Counted from the first letter of the stretch, positions 24,430-33,475 are shown. The stretch: 64,000 nucleotides of DNA from Pseudomonadota bacterium (GCA_023387735.1 JAEWHP010000046.1:182664-246663), one strand, 5' to 3'. Numbers and translations: made by a program. Notes: a model not told the origin generated them from the letters alone.

Positions 24430-24627
24430 CATGAAGCTCGTATCCCGGCCCGATTGAACCTCGACGCGTGCTGGACGACTCATGCTCGTGAACACCCTTG
24501 CGCTGAGCCACCCAGCGTGGAACCGGCGCGTGGTTGCTTGCCGCCCATAGTCGGTATGTTACGCTCTGGGCGCTGGAAAGATTGTTTGCCTCATTCTGTT
24601 CAAGCAGTGTGGGAACCAATCCTGGCC

Positions 24628-26244
24628 ATGGCCCAGATTCGCGACATCAAGTCGGGGCGGAATGGTGAGCCGACGCGTGGCGAGCCCACGCGCGCGCCGA
24701 CGCCGCGGCGCCTTGCGGCGATCGTGGCCGGCGATATCTCCGGCTACAGCCGCCTGATGCAGATCGACGAGGAAGGGACGCATAACCGCGTCAAGCGAAT
24801 CGAGCGCGACCTCATCGAGCCCACCATCCGGGAGCACAACGGCAGGCTCGTCAAAACCACCGGCGACGGCTTCATCGCCATCTTCGACAGCCCCGTCGAG
24901 GCCGTCCGTGCCAGCATCGTGATCCAGCAAAACGTGATCGGCCGCAATGCGTCGATACCCAAGCATCACTGGATCGAGTACCGGATCGGCGTCAATCTCG
25001 GCGACGTCATCATCGAAACCGACGACGTCTACGGCGACGGCGTCAATATCGCCACGCGGCTCGAAGGCATCGCCCGCCCCGGCGAAGTTTTCATCTCCGG
25101 CGGCATCTACGAGCAGATCAAGAACAAGCTGGTTTGCGGATATGAGTCGCTCGGTGACCGGAAGGTCAAGAACATCACCGATCCGGTGCGCGTCTACCGC
25201 GTGCTTCCCGATCCGTCGGCCCTTCAGGAAAATCGGAAGCGCCGCGAGACCATCCTGATCGCCCTGCTCAGCCTTGCATTGTTGATCATTGCGGGTGGCG
25301 CCCTCTGGTACATGCTGGTGCCGGCGCGCAAGCTTGTTGAACAGGCGTCGGCGCCGGTTTCATCTCCGGCGCCGAGGGCGCCGGCGCCGGTCGCGAGTTC
25401 GCCACCACCCCAGCCCAATCCCACTCCGACGATGGCACCAACCCAACAGCAAACGGCCGTTCAGCCTGCACCGTCTCCGGCACCGAAACAGGCGGCGCCG
25501 CCGGCGCCAGCCGCTTCTCCGACCACGCCGGCGAGCCAGCCGCCCGCGCAGGCGGCCTCTTCGATCCGAGAACCCGAAATGATTTCGCTCCGAGGCGGCA
25601 GCTTCGCCATGGGCAGCAACGAAGACGCTTCGGAAAAGCCGGTCCGTCAGGTGACGGTCAAGCCGTTTGCGATGGGGAAATTTCCGGTCTCCGTGGCAGA
25701 ATGGAATGCGTGCGCGGCGGCCAAGGCCTGCGGATTTACCGCGACCGGAAAAGACGATGCGCCCGTCACCAACGTGAGCTGGAGCGATGCCAGGCAATAT
25801 GCCGCGTGGCTCGCCGAGACCACCCGCAAGCCGTATCGGCTGCCGAGCGAGTCTGAATGGGAATATGCCGCGCGCGGCGGTACGCAAACCAGGTACTGGT
25901 GGGGTGACCAGTTCCAGCAAGGCATGGTCAACTGCAGGAACTGCAGCGACATTCCGCCCACCGACCAGCCGGTCAAGGTCGGCAGCCTCAAACCGAATCC
26001 CTTTGGATTGTTCGATATGGGAGGCGGCGTCGATCAATGGGTCGAGGATTGCTGGCACAAGAACTATCAGGGCGCGCCAGTGGACGGATCAGCGTGGAAC
26101 GAGAACGAATGTACCTCGCATGTCATCCGCTCCGGCTCATGGAGGAAAGCCTCCGACTATGCGAGGGCCTCAAGCCGCGGCAACTACGACACCAACGTGC
26201 GATATCCGACCCACGGCTTCCGAGTCGCTCTCACCCTCAAGTAG
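24628..26244 (+). CDS. Adenylate/guanylate cyclase domain fused to a formylglycine-generating-enzyme (SUMF1-type) domain
   Basis: A 538-residue fusion. Residues about 30-190 are a class III nucleotide cyclase: LAAIVAGDISGYSRLMQ with metal-binding Asp, KTTGDGFIAIFDSPVEAV, and GVNLGDVIIETDDVYGDGVN then ATRLEGIARPGEV. A single membrane segment follows (ILIALLSLALLIIAGGALWY, about 210-230), then a Pro/Ala/Gln-rich linker (to about 315), and a C-terminal FGE-sulfatase/SUMF1-like domain (ISLRGGSFAMGSNEDASEKP, LPSESEWEYAARGG, IRSGSWRKASDYARASSR, GFRVAL). The cyclase would be cytoplasmic and the SUMF-like domain periplasmic. Several Met starts are possible (also 24556 and an upstream TTG at 24454); none has a strong ribosome site. 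The role next to nicotinate genes is unclear. Confidence 0.85.
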   Translation: MAQIRDIKSGRNGEPTRGEPTRAPTPRRLAAIVAGDISGYSRLMQIDEEGTHNRVKRIERDLIEPTIREHNGRLVKTTGDGFIAIFDSPVEAVRASIVIQQNVIGRNASIPKHHWIEYRIGVNLGDVIIETDDVYGDGVNIATRLEGIARPGEVFISGGIYEQIKNKLVCGYESLGDRKVKNITDPVRVYRVLPDPSALQENRKRRETILIALLSLALLIIAGGALWYMLVPARKLVEQASAPVSSPAPRAPAPVASSPPPQPNPTPTMAPTQQQTAVQPAPSPAPKQAAPPAPAASPTTPASQPPAQAASSIREPEMISLRGGSFAMGSNEDASEKPVRQVTVKPFAMGKFPVSVAEWNACAAAKACGFTATGKDDAPVTNVSWSDARQYAAWLAETTRKPYRLPSESEWEYAARGGTQTRYWWGDQFQQGMVNCRNCSDIPPTDQPVKVGSLKPNPFGLFDMGGGVDQWVEDCWHKNYQGAPVDGSAWNENECTSHVIRSGSWRKASDYARASSRGNYDTNVRYPTHGFRVALTLK

Positions 26245-26261
26245 CGGCAAAGGGGACGGCC

Positions 26262-26687
26262 ATGAAATTCATGCAGTGGATCGTCCTCTCGGCGGCGCTC
26301 AGCTGCCTGCCATTGTCCGCGCTGGCGCAAGGCAAGCCCGCGCACAAGGATGCGCTGCTCTATTTCGTCTGGCCGCAGAACGGCGCCGTCATCAAGGGCG
26401 GATTCTGGTGCCGTTTCGGTTTGCGCAACATGGGCGTGACGCATGCCGGCGACAATTACCCGAACAGCGGCCACCATCATCTGCTTATCAACGTGAACGA
26501 GCCGCTCAATCCCAACGAACCGATCCCGCAGGACAAGTCGCACCTTCATTTTGGTGCCGGCCAGACCGAGGCGCGGATAGAGCTTCCGCCCGGCAAGCAT
26601 ACGCTGCAGCTCGTGCTGGGCGATGCCGACCACTTTCCGTTCAATCCTCCGGTAGTCTCGCAAAAGATCACGATCACGGTGAGATAG
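26262..26687 (+). CDS. DUF4399 domain protein, secreted
   Basis: A 141-residue protein with a Sec signal peptide (1-22, ending PLSALAQG) and a DUF4399 domain: VWPQNGAVIKGGFWCRFGLRN, HAGDNYPNSGHHHLLIN and HFGAGQTEARIELPPGKH. The histidine cluster GHHHLLIN and the beta-rich pattern are characteristic, but no activity is established. It starts 17 bases after the cyclase/SUMF1 fusion, so the two may be co-transcribed, and it converges on the MarR gene with only ten bases between stops. Confidence 0.85.
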   Translation: MKFMQWIVLSAALSCLPLSALAQGKPAHKDALLYFVWPQNGAVIKGGFWCRFGLRNMGVTHAGDNYPNSGHHHLLINVNEPLNPNEPIPQDKSHLHFGAGQTEARIELPPGKHTLQLVLGDADHFPFNPPVVSQKITITVR

Positions 26688-26697
26688 CGCGGAGCTC

Positions 26698-27153
26698 TCA
26701 CCGCAGCTTGTTCAGCAGTTCCATCAGCGTCTCGCGCTCTTTCGCGTCCAGCGGCGCTAGCGTCTCCTTCGTGATCGCCAGCGCATTGGGCGCGGCTTTT
26801 TCGGCCAGTTGCTGGCCGGCGCGCGTCAAACTCACGAGCAGGCGGCGGCCGTCCTCGGGGTCGGGGCTGGTCTCGGTCAGGCCGCGCGCCGTCAGGCGAT
26901 CGATCACGCCCTTGATGGTCGCGACGTCCATCGCAGTCAGCCGCCCGAGCAGGTTTTGCGAGCATGGACCGGTCTCGGTGAGTTTCGCCAGCGCCGCCCA
27001 TTGCGTCGGCGTCAGGTTGATGCCGATCTCGCGGGCGAAGATGGTGGCGTGGCGCTGCCACACCTGGCGCAGGATGAAGCCGATCTGCTCGTCGAGTACG
27101 TAAGCTGGCCGCGCCGGCTTGGCGGTCCGCTTCGGCGAAACACTCCTTCCCAT
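26698..27153 (-). CDS. MarR family transcriptional regulator (candidate nicotinate regulator)
   Basis: A 151-residue winged-helix regulator. Seen: LTPTQWAALAKLTETGPCSQ and LGRLTAMDVATIKGVIDRL (recognition helix), and the wing LTARGLTETSPDPEDGRRL then LVSLT. The ATG at 27153 has GGGAG five bases upstream; a GTG at 27192 overlapping the livF stop is the alternative. It is the last gene of the minus-strand operon that begins with the 6-hydroxynicotinate reductase. In Pseudomonas putida the nic genes are controlled by the MarR protein NicR responding to 6-hydroxynicotinate; a similar role and binding to the GTATAC palindromes is an inference. Confidence 0.88.
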   Translation of the reverse strand: MGRSVSPKRTAKPARPAYVLDEQIGFILRQVWQRHATIFAREIGINLTPTQWAALAKLTETGPCSQNLLGRLTAMDVATIKGVIDRLTARGLTETSPDPEDGRRLLVSLTRAGQQLAEKAAPNALAITKETLAPLDAKERETLMELLNKLR

Positions 27154-27188
27154 CTGCGCTCCCTGACCTTCCCTCTTGCTTGCCACGG

Positions 27189-27893
27189 TCACAGCGACAG
27201 GTGCGCGTCCCGGATATCAGGCCGCGCGTCGAGTTCGGCCATGGTTCCGCCGAAGCAGATCTTGCCGCGCTCGATGATGTAGGCGCGGTCGGAGATCAGC
27301 CGCGCGAAATGCAAATTCTGTTCGGACACCACGATGCTGACGCCCTCCTGCTTCATCGCGAGAATGGCGTCGACCATCTGCTCGACGATCTTGGGCGACA
27401 ACCCTTCCGAGGGTTCGTCGAGCAGCACCAGCGACGGATTACCCATCAGGGTCCGCGCGATGGTCAACATCTGCTGTTCGCCGCCGCTCATGCGCCCGCC
27501 CGGGCGGTTGCGCATCTCGCCGAGATTGGGAAACAGCGTGAACAGCTTTTCGCGGGTCCAGTATGGCGCGTTCGGCCGCTTCGGCTGGCGGCCGACCTCG
27601 AGATTTTCCTCGACCGTCAGGTCCGTGAAGATGCGCCGCTCTTCCGGCACGTAACCGAGCCCGCCGCGCACGATCGCATGCGTCGGCTCGCGCGAGACGT
27701 CCCGCCCCTCGAACACGATCCGCCCCGTACGGTTCTCGACCAGGCCGACGATGGAGCGGAACGTGGTCGACTTGCCGGCGCCGTTGCGCCCCAGCAGCGC
27801 CACCACCTCGCCCTCGCCCACGTCGAGTGCGATATCGAACAGGATATGCGCCGGGCCATAGAAACTGTTGAGGTCCGCGACCTGGAGCTTCAT
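27189..27893 (-). CDS. livF: Branched-chain-type ABC transporter ATP-binding protein LivF
   Basis: A 234-residue ATPase of the LivF subgroup. Seen: Walker A GRNGAGKST (about 35-43), LGYVPEERRIFTDLTVEENL, signature MSGGEQQMLTIARTLM, Walker B LVLLDEPSEGLSP and the H-loop-region VVSEQNL. The start overlaps the livG stop by four bases. It belongs to the hnr/UPF0280/DUF1185/transporter operon, so the imported solute is probably a pyridine carboxylate or a related acid rather than an amino acid (inference). Confidence 0.93.
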   Translation of the reverse strand: MKLQVADLNSFYGPAHILFDIALDVGEGEVVALLGRNGAGKSTTFRSIVGLVENRTGRIVFEGRDVSREPTHAIVRGGLGYVPEERRIFTDLTVEENLEVGRQPKRPNAPYWTREKLFTLFPNLGEMRNRPGGRMSGGEQQMLTIARTLMGNPSLVLLDEPSEGLSPKIVEQMVDAILAMKQEGVSIVVSEQNLHFARLISDRAYIIERGKICFGGTMAELDARPDIRDAHLSL

Positions 27894-28681
27894 GTGCCTG
27901 CTCCCTCGCGGTGACGCGCGTCATAGACCAGACCTTCGCCGAGATAGATGGCGCGGACCTGCGGATTGCCGCGGACTTCCTCGGGCGAACCCTCCGCGAT
28001 CAGGCTGCCGCGGTTGAGGACAAGAATGCGGTCGGCATGCTCGAACACCACATCCATGTCATGCTCGGTGAACAGCACACCCATCGACTTCTCACGGGCG
28101 ATGCGCGCCGTGAGCCGCATCAGTTCGATCCGCTCGCGCGGCGCCATGCCGGCGGTCGGCTCATCCATCAGCAACAGCTTCGGCTGGTTGGCGAGCGCAA
28201 TCGCAAGCTCCAGCCGCTTGAGGTCGCCGTAGGCGAGTTCACCGCAGGGCCGCTCGGCATAGGCACCCATGCCGACGAGATCGAGCAGCCGGCCAGCCTC
28301 GGCGCGCGCGTAGTTTGCGGTCGAACCCCAGAGATTGAACAATTGCCGGCCGTACGACACCAGTGCCACCTGCACGTTCTCTCGCACGGTCATGGTCGGA
28401 AACGTCGCGGTGATCTGAAACGTACGGCCGACGCCGAGCCGCCAGATCGCCCGCGGCTTCCGGCCGACCGTATCCTCGCCGAGCAAGTTGATGCGGCCGC
28501 TATCGGGGATGTTTTGGCCATTGAGCATGTCGAAGCAGGTGCTCTTGCCCGCGCCGTTGGGCCCGATCAGCGCCAGGATTTCACCGGCCCTGAGTTGGAA
28601 GGACACGCTGCGCACGGCATGCACGCCGCCATAGGATTTGCTCAGGTTTTCGACCGACAGCAATGTGGGAGCCATGCTCAT
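27890..28681 (-). CDS. livG: Branched-chain-type ABC transporter ATP-binding protein LivG
   Basis: A 263-residue ATPase of the LivG subgroup. Seen: Walker A GPNGAGKST at about 39-47, RTFQITATFPTMTVRENV (Q-loop region), signature LAYGDLKRLELAIAL (the LivG variant), Walker B LLLMDEPTAGMAP, and the H-loop FTEHDMDVVF. The start overlaps the stop of the permease gene (ATGA), and the stop overlaps the livF start, so all are translationally coupled. Confidence 0.93.
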   Translation of the reverse strand: MSMAPTLLSVENLSKSYGGVHAVRSVSFQLRAGEILALIGPNGAGKSTCFDMLNGQNIPDSGRINLLGEDTVGRKPRAIWRLGVGRTFQITATFPTMTVRENVQVALVSYGRQLFNLWGSTANYARAEAGRLLDLVGMGAYAERPCGELAYGDLKRLELAIALANQPKLLLMDEPTAGMAPRERIELMRLTARIAREKSMGVLFTEHDMDVVFEHADRILVLNRGSLIAEGSPEEVRGNPQVRAIYLGEGLVYDARHREGAGT

Positions 28682-30567
28682 TCGGCAGTCTCGATCCGGG
28701 AGGTGGCAAGCGCAGCTGATTTCTTCTCGGGCGGCCGCCAGCGATTCCTGATCGCCTCCAGCGTGCCGACGATGCCCTTGGGGAATGCCACCACCATCAG
28801 CACGATGAATCCGCCCAGCACCAGCTTGGAGAGATCGGTCTGGCTGACCAGCCAGATGTTGGCGGCCTTGAAGACGATGGCGCCGATGACCGCGCCGGAT
28901 ACCGTCTCAACGCCGCCGAGCAGCACCATCACCAGTGCGTCGACCGACAGTGAAATGCCGAGGCTATCAGGGAATACGCTGCCCTTCAGATACGCAAACA
29001 GCGCGCCGCCGATTCCTGCGGCCGTGCCTGATATGACGAAGGCCGTCCATTGCACGCGCTTGCCGTTGATACCGATCGCCTCGCTGCGCAGCGGCGAGTC
29101 CCGCGTCGCACGGAGCGCGAAACCGAACGGCGAGAACACGATCACCCGCAAGACGGTGACGACGACGGCGGCGACCGCCAGTGACAGCCAGTAGAAACTC
29201 GCCGGGCCCGCCGCCCACTTGTCCGGCCAGACGCCCAGAATGCCGTTGTCGCCGCCGGTCACCGCGACCCACTGGAACGCGATCGACCAGACGATCTGGG
29301 CAAAGGCGAGCGTCAGCATCGCGAAATAGACGCCGGAAAGTTGCACCGCGAAGAAGCCGAACACCGCCGCGCCAAGCAGGCCGAGCAACGGGCCGAGCAG
29401 CAGCGAGACGATCATCGGCAATCCGGCCGCCTTGGCGAGGAACGCCACGCCATAGGCGCCTAGCCCGAAATAGGCGGCATGGCCGAACGAGGCGAGCCCG
29501 CCGACCGACATCAGGAAATGGAGACTGGCGGCGAAGATCACGAAGATCGCGATCTCCGAACCCACCGTCAGCGCGTAGTTGCCGGCGAACAGCGGCAGCA
29601 TGGCCGCAACGATCAGCGCCCCGACCGACATCAGCTGCTCAACCGAGGTGAGCGGCCGCCACGGCGTGACGGTCAGACCCGGCGTGCGGCGCGCGGCGGC
29701 CTCTGGCTTACCGAACAGGCCCCACGGCCGCACGATCAGCACCACCGCCATCACCAGGAACACCAGGATGATGGAGATCTTCGGAAAAATGAGGATGCCG
29801 AACGCGTTGAGTTCGGAGACCAGCACCGCGGCGACGAAAGCGCCGATGATGCTGCCGAGCCCGCCGATCACCACGACCACGAATACCTCGACGATGATGC
29901 GCAGGTCCAGCGCGTGATGCACGGCATCGCGGGGGATCTGCAGCGCGCCGCCGAGGGCTGCGAGAAAGACGCCGAGCGCAAACACGCTGGTGAACAGCCA
30001 TTTCTGATTGACGCCGAGCGCCGCCACCATGTCGCGGTCCTGCGTCGCCGCACGCACCAGCACGCCCCAGCGCGTGCGCTGGAACAACAGCCAGAGCGCC
30101 CCGAGCACGATCGGACTGAGCGCAATCAGAAACAGGTCATAGGTCGGGATGTTCTGGCCGAAGAAATCGACCGCGCCCCTGAAGCCGGGCGCGCGGCGGC
30201 CGAGCAGATCGTCCGGTCCCCAGATCAACACCACGATATCCTGCACCATCAGCGTGAGGCCGAACGTGGCGAGCAACTGGAACAATTCCGGCGCGTGGTA
30301 GATCCGCCGCAGCAGCACCATCTCGACCAGCACGCCGACAACTGCCACGACCAGCGCCGCAACGACGATGCCGCCCCAGAAGCCGAACGCGCCGGAGAAC
30401 CTCTCCGTCAACGTGAACGCGACATAGGCGCCGAGCATATAAAACGCGCCATGGGCGAAATTAACGATCCGCGTCACGCCGAAAATGATCGACAGCCCCG
30501 ACGCGACCAGAAACAGCGACGCCGCGCTGGCGAGCCCGGTCAGGAACTGAGCGAAGTAAAAGGCCAT
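28678..30567 (-). CDS. Fused branched-chain-type ABC permease (LivH-LivM)
   Basis: A 629-residue protein joining two permeases that are usually separate. Residues 1-290 are LivH-like (FGVTRIVNFAHGAFYMLGAYV at the start, GGLGSIIGAFVAAVLVSELN), then a polar linker of about 30 residues (GKPEAAARRTPGLTVTPW), then a LivM-like half (SVGGLASFGHAAYFGLGAYG, RATRDSPLRSEAIGIN, VLLGGVETVSGAVIGAIVF). It has more than 16 predicted membrane segments. The fusion fixes a 1:1 ratio of the two halves. The gap to the binding-protein gene upstream (166 bases) contains a palindromic repeat. Confidence 0.92.
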   Translation of the reverse strand: MAFYFAQFLTGLASAASLFLVASGLSIIFGVTRIVNFAHGAFYMLGAYVAFTLTERFSGAFGFWGGIVVAALVVAVVGVLVEMVLLRRIYHAPELFQLLATFGLTLMVQDIVVLIWGPDDLLGRRAPGFRGAVDFFGQNIPTYDLFLIALSPIVLGALWLLFQRTRWGVLVRAATQDRDMVAALGVNQKWLFTSVFALGVFLAALGGALQIPRDAVHHALDLRIIVEVFVVVVIGGLGSIIGAFVAAVLVSELNAFGILIFPKISIILVFLVMAVVLIVRPWGLFGKPEAAARRTPGLTVTPWRPLTSVEQLMSVGALIVAAMLPLFAGNYALTVGSEIAIFVIFAASLHFLMSVGGLASFGHAAYFGLGAYGVAFLAKAAGLPMIVSLLLGPLLGLLGAAVFGFFAVQLSGVYFAMLTLAFAQIVWSIAFQWVAVTGGDNGILGVWPDKWAAGPASFYWLSLAVAAVVVTVLRVIVFSPFGFALRATRDSPLRSEAIGINGKRVQWTAFVISGTAAGIGGALFAYLKGSVFPDSLGISLSVDALVMVLLGGVETVSGAVIGAIVFKAANIWLVSQTDLSKLVLGGFIVLMVVAFPKGIVGTLEAIRNRWRPPEKKSAALATSRIETAE

Positions 30568-30594
30568 AGATGGTCCGGTTAGCGCAATGTCAGA

Positions 30595-30720
30595 GCGGGG
30601 CCTTCATCCTTCGAGACGGCGCTTCGCGCCTCCTCAGGATGAGGTCGGTGAAGGGATCCTCGAGGCCTTCACGGTGAGGAGCGCGCACAGCCGCCCGTCT
30701 CGAACCATGAAGGCCCCAAA
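30595..30720. repeat. Palindromic repeat family B, copy 2, inside the transporter operon
   Basis: An imperfect palindrome of about 125 bases (CCTTCATCCTTCGAGACGGC at the left, CGTCTCGAACCATGAAGGCC at the right) lies between the binding-protein and permease genes on the minus strand. The ends pair with each other. A transcript through it would fold, which could stabilise the upstream binding-protein message or lower permease expression. Related to 22137-22258. Confidence 0.7.
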
Positions 30721-30733
30721 CCTCGGCCAAGGC

Positions 30734-31936
30734 TCACTGCTTCGGGCGGAGCTTCTCCACTTCCGCATCGCTCGGGAGATAGTCGCCGCCCTTGCGATAG
30801 ACCGAATCCACCATCACGCCCTTGCCGTCCTTCAGCGCAGTCTTGCCGACATAGGCGCCCAGCGTCGACTGGTGGTCGATCTTGCGGAAGGTGATCTCGC
30901 CGAACGGCGACGGCATCGACAGCCCCTCGGTCGCCGCGATCAGCTTCTCCGGATCGGTTGAATTGGCCTTCGCAAGGATCGCCGCCGCCGCCTTGATGGT
31001 CTGGTAGCCGACGATCGAGCCGAGGCGCGGATAGTCGTTGAACTTGGCCTGATACGCTTTCAGGAACTTGTCGTGGTCCGGCGTCTTGATGTCGTACCAG
31101 GGATAGCCCGTGACGATCCAGCCCGTCGGCGTCTCATCCTTCAGCGGATCGAGATATTCCGGCTCGCCGGTGAGGAAAGAGACCACCGCGCGGTCCTTGA
31201 ACAGGCCGCGAGTGTTGCCTTCGCGCACGAGCTTGACCAGATCGGCCCCGAAGGTGACGTTGAGGATCGCCTCCGGATTGGCGGCAGCTACCGCCTGCAC
31301 CACCGGGCCGGCGTCGATCTTGCCCTGCGGCGGCCACTGCTCGTCGACCCACTGGATGTCGGGCCGCTTCTCCGACATCAGCTTCTTGAAGACGGCAACC
31401 GCCGATTGGCCATATTCATAGTTCGGCGCAATCGTTGCCCAGCGCTTGGCCGGCAGTTTTGCGGCCTCCTCCACCAGCATCGCCGCCTGCATGTAGTTGG
31501 AAGGACGCAGGCGGAACGTGTAGCGATTGCCCTTGGACCAGGTGATGGCGTCGGTCAGCGGCTCCGCCGCCAGGAAGAACACCTTCTTCTGGTTGGCGAA
31601 GTCGGAAACGGCAAGACCGATGTTGGACAGGAACGTGCCGGTCAGCATCGCCACGTTCTCGCTCGATACCAGTTCGTTGGCCGCTGTCGTCGCATCCGCC
31701 GGTTTGCCGCCGTCGTCCTTGGAGATGACGACCAGCTTCTTGCCGTTGATGCCGCCTGCGGCATTGATTTCCTCGACCGCAAGCTGCCAGCCCTTGCGAT
31801 ACGGCTCGGTGAAAGCGGGCAACAGCGAATAGCTGTTGATCTCGCCGATCTTGATCTCGCTCTGCGCCAAGGCGTTGCCCGCCATGCCCGCGACCGCGAT
31901 CGCCAGGCCAGCTCCCAATACGTGTCTACGTCGCAT
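30734..31936 (-). CDS. Branched-chain-type ABC transporter substrate-binding protein
   Basis: A 400-residue periplasmic binding protein of the LivJ/type 1 (Leu/Ile/Val-binding) fold. The start at 31936 is supported by GGAGG five bases upstream and gives a basic signal peptide (MRRRHVLGAGLAIAVAGMAG, cleavage after NALAQS). Seen: SEIKIGEINSYSLLPAFTEP then YRKGWQLAVEEINAAGGING, typical of this family. It lies 25 bases after the DUF1185 gene within the reductase operon. Binding of nicotinate, 6-hydroxynicotinate or a related ring acid is inferred from position only. Confidence 0.9.
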   Translation of the reverse strand: MRRRHVLGAGLAIAVAGMAGNALAQSEIKIGEINSYSLLPAFTEPYRKGWQLAVEEINAAGGINGKKLVVISKDDGGKPADATTAANELVSSENVAMLTGTFLSNIGLAVSDFANQKKVFFLAAEPLTDAITWSKGNRYTFRLRPSNYMQAAMLVEEAAKLPAKRWATIAPNYEYGQSAVAVFKKLMSEKRPDIQWVDEQWPPQGKIDAGPVVQAVAAANPEAILNVTFGADLVKLVREGNTRGLFKDRAVVSFLTGEPEYLDPLKDETPTGWIVTGYPWYDIKTPDHDKFLKAYQAKFNDYPRLGSIVGYQTIKAAAAILAKANSTDPEKLIAATEGLSMPSPFGEITFRKIDHQSTLGAYVGKTALKDGKGVMVDSVYRKGGDYLPSDAEVEKLRPKQ

Positions 31937-31961
31937 CCCTACCTCCAATACCCTTGTGGAA

Positions 31962-32546
31962 CTATCTCAAACCGTCTTCGCCTTTGACTTCCGAAACCGT
32001 CAAACCGCCGACGCGCGGCAGCGGCCTGCCGCTGTCGGTAACTGCCACCGCCACCATGATCTCGTTGGCGCGCGGCGCGTCGTTGATCTGCACTTCCATG
32101 CCATCGAAATGGCTGCGCACGAATGCCGCGTCCTTGTGGCCGAGCGGGATATCCAGCGTGGTCCCCGGCCCGCTGCGTTTCTTCGACGACGGGATCAGCG
32201 CCGCGCCCTTGCTCAGGACCTTCCGCACCGGCGCGCCCATTTTTGGATGCAAGATCGCTGCCGCATGTTCGAGTTCGCCGTTTTCGCCGACGGCGGCGGC
32301 CTTGCCGTAGCTATGCGCCTTGGCGCCGTCGATGCCGAGCGCGGCAACGGCCTTCTTCGACAGCAGTTCGCCGAGTTCCTCCCCGATCGCGATCAATGGC
32401 GAGAGGTCTTCGACATAGCGACCGGCAAACGGGTTTTCGATTACGGCGATCGCCGCCGCGCGCCGGGTCGGCGGGGCGACCTTCTGCCCCATCTCCAGAT
32501 GGGTTTCCTCGACCACCGTGACGATCTTTCGAATGATCGCGCTCAT
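31962..32546 (-). CDS. DUF1185 (amino acid synthesis family) protein
   Basis: A 194-residue protein of the small DUF1185/AA_synth family: IRKIVTVVEETHLEMGQKV at the N-terminus, AVIENPFAGRYVEDLSPLI, KMGAPVRKVLSKGAALIPSS and HVDGMEV-like segments toward the end. No biochemical function is established to my knowledge. The start at 32546 was chosen because family similarity begins there; an ATG at 32570 that overlaps the UPF0280 stop is the alternative. It is the third gene of the operon after the 6-hydroxynicotinate reductase and UPF0280 genes, a position that suggests a role with the ring-reduction products. Confidence 0.82.
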   Translation of the reverse strand: MSAIIRKIVTVVEETHLEMGQKVAPPTRRAAAIAVIENPFAGRYVEDLSPLIAIGEELGELLSKKAVAALGIDGAKAHSYGKAAAVGENGELEHAAAILHPKMGAPVRKVLSKGAALIPSSKKRSGPGTTLDIPLGHKDAAFVRSHFDGMEVQINDAPRANEIMVAVAVTDSGRPLPRVGGLTVSEVKGEDGLR

Positions 32547-32566
32547 TCCATCAGCCTCGCTCCCGA

Positions 32567-33475
32567 TCAAACATGCATCGCACTTTCTGCCGCAACTCCG
32601 TGAAGCGTCGGCGACGCCTGTGTCCCGCCCCCTTTTGCGCCCACCACGACCGTCTCGCCCAGTAGACGCAAGGCCGCACCTTCGATCAATCCGGCCGCGA
32701 GCAATTGCCGCGCCCGGATGGCCCCTGCCCTCAGTGCATCGTCAACCTCGTCTTCCCTCAGTTGGCCGACATCGCGGGTGACGAGGCGCGCGCCGAGGTC
32801 GCTGTCGGGCTGCAGGTCATTGGCCGGACAGCGGACGATGGCGGGATGACCGGGCAGATCCACGGCGTTGGCAATGACGGTGGCGGCGGCGTCGGCCTGC
32901 GACGCCGTTCGCGCCAGCACGGTGACGGCATCGGCGATGCCGAGCGAGAAGCTGCGGCCGTGGCGCCCGCTGGTCGCGACGCCTCGCGCGGGATCATCGG
33001 CTTCGATCTCCATCGTTCGCATCAGACCGTACCGGTCGGGCCGGTCCATCAATCCGACGGTAAATCTCTCTTCGTTAGTCAGATGCAGCGCGATGTCGCC
33101 GCCGTTATTGACGTAAGCCCGCGGCAGCCGCGCCACGTCCAGCATCGCGCCGAGGATCTCCTCCGCGACGCTCCCCGCTACTGCGGCCATAGGCGTGATA
33201 AATTGCTTCGCTGCAAACGGCGCCACCGCCGCGTGCATCCGGCGCGCGACGACGCCCTTCAACGTGCACCGAGCCGGATCGGCTGGTTGACGCAGTTCGA
33301 CCAGTTCCCCGCAGAGTTCATCGAGCAGGCCGGTAAATCGCCGCGCCGCAGCCTCATAGGCCGCACGCACCTCCGCCTCGCCGCCACTCGCCTCGATAAC
33401 CAGATCGATCGGGCCATCCTGCAAATGCAGCCGCTTCCCGTCAGGCAGAAGCGCGATTTGCGGGAGCCGGGTCAT
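32567..33475 (-). CDS. UPF0280 family protein, ApbE-like (candidate flavinyltransferase)
   Basis: A 302-residue UPF0280 protein. The start at 33475 overlaps the reductase stop (ATGA); the open frame continues upstream only as an overlap. Several segments correspond to the FMN transferase ApbE: YVNNGGDIALHL (121-132), FTVGLMDRPD (138-147), GVATSGRHGRSF (165-176) and ADAVTVLARTASQADAAATV (181-200), which match the ApbE pattern GGDI - vGi.dP - vATSG - dAvTV.a - ADALAT. UPF0280 is classed in the ApbE superfamily but is uncharacterised. Directly upstream is the reductase, whose E. barkeri relative has covalently bound flavin, so a flavin-attachment role is plausible (inference). Confidence 0.85.
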   Translation of the reverse strand: MTRLPQIALLPDGKRLHLQDGPIDLVIEASGGEAEVRAAYEAAARRFTGLLDELCGELVELRQPADPARCTLKGVVARRMHAAVAPFAAKQFITPMAAVAGSVAEEILGAMLDVARLPRAYVNNGGDIALHLTNEERFTVGLMDRPDRYGLMRTMEIEADDPARGVATSGRHGRSFSLGIADAVTVLARTASQADAAATVIANAVDLPGHPAIVRCPANDLQPDSDLGARLVTRDVGQLREDEVDDALRAGAIRARQLLAAGLIEGAALRLLGETVVVGAKGGGTQASPTLHGVAAESAMHV

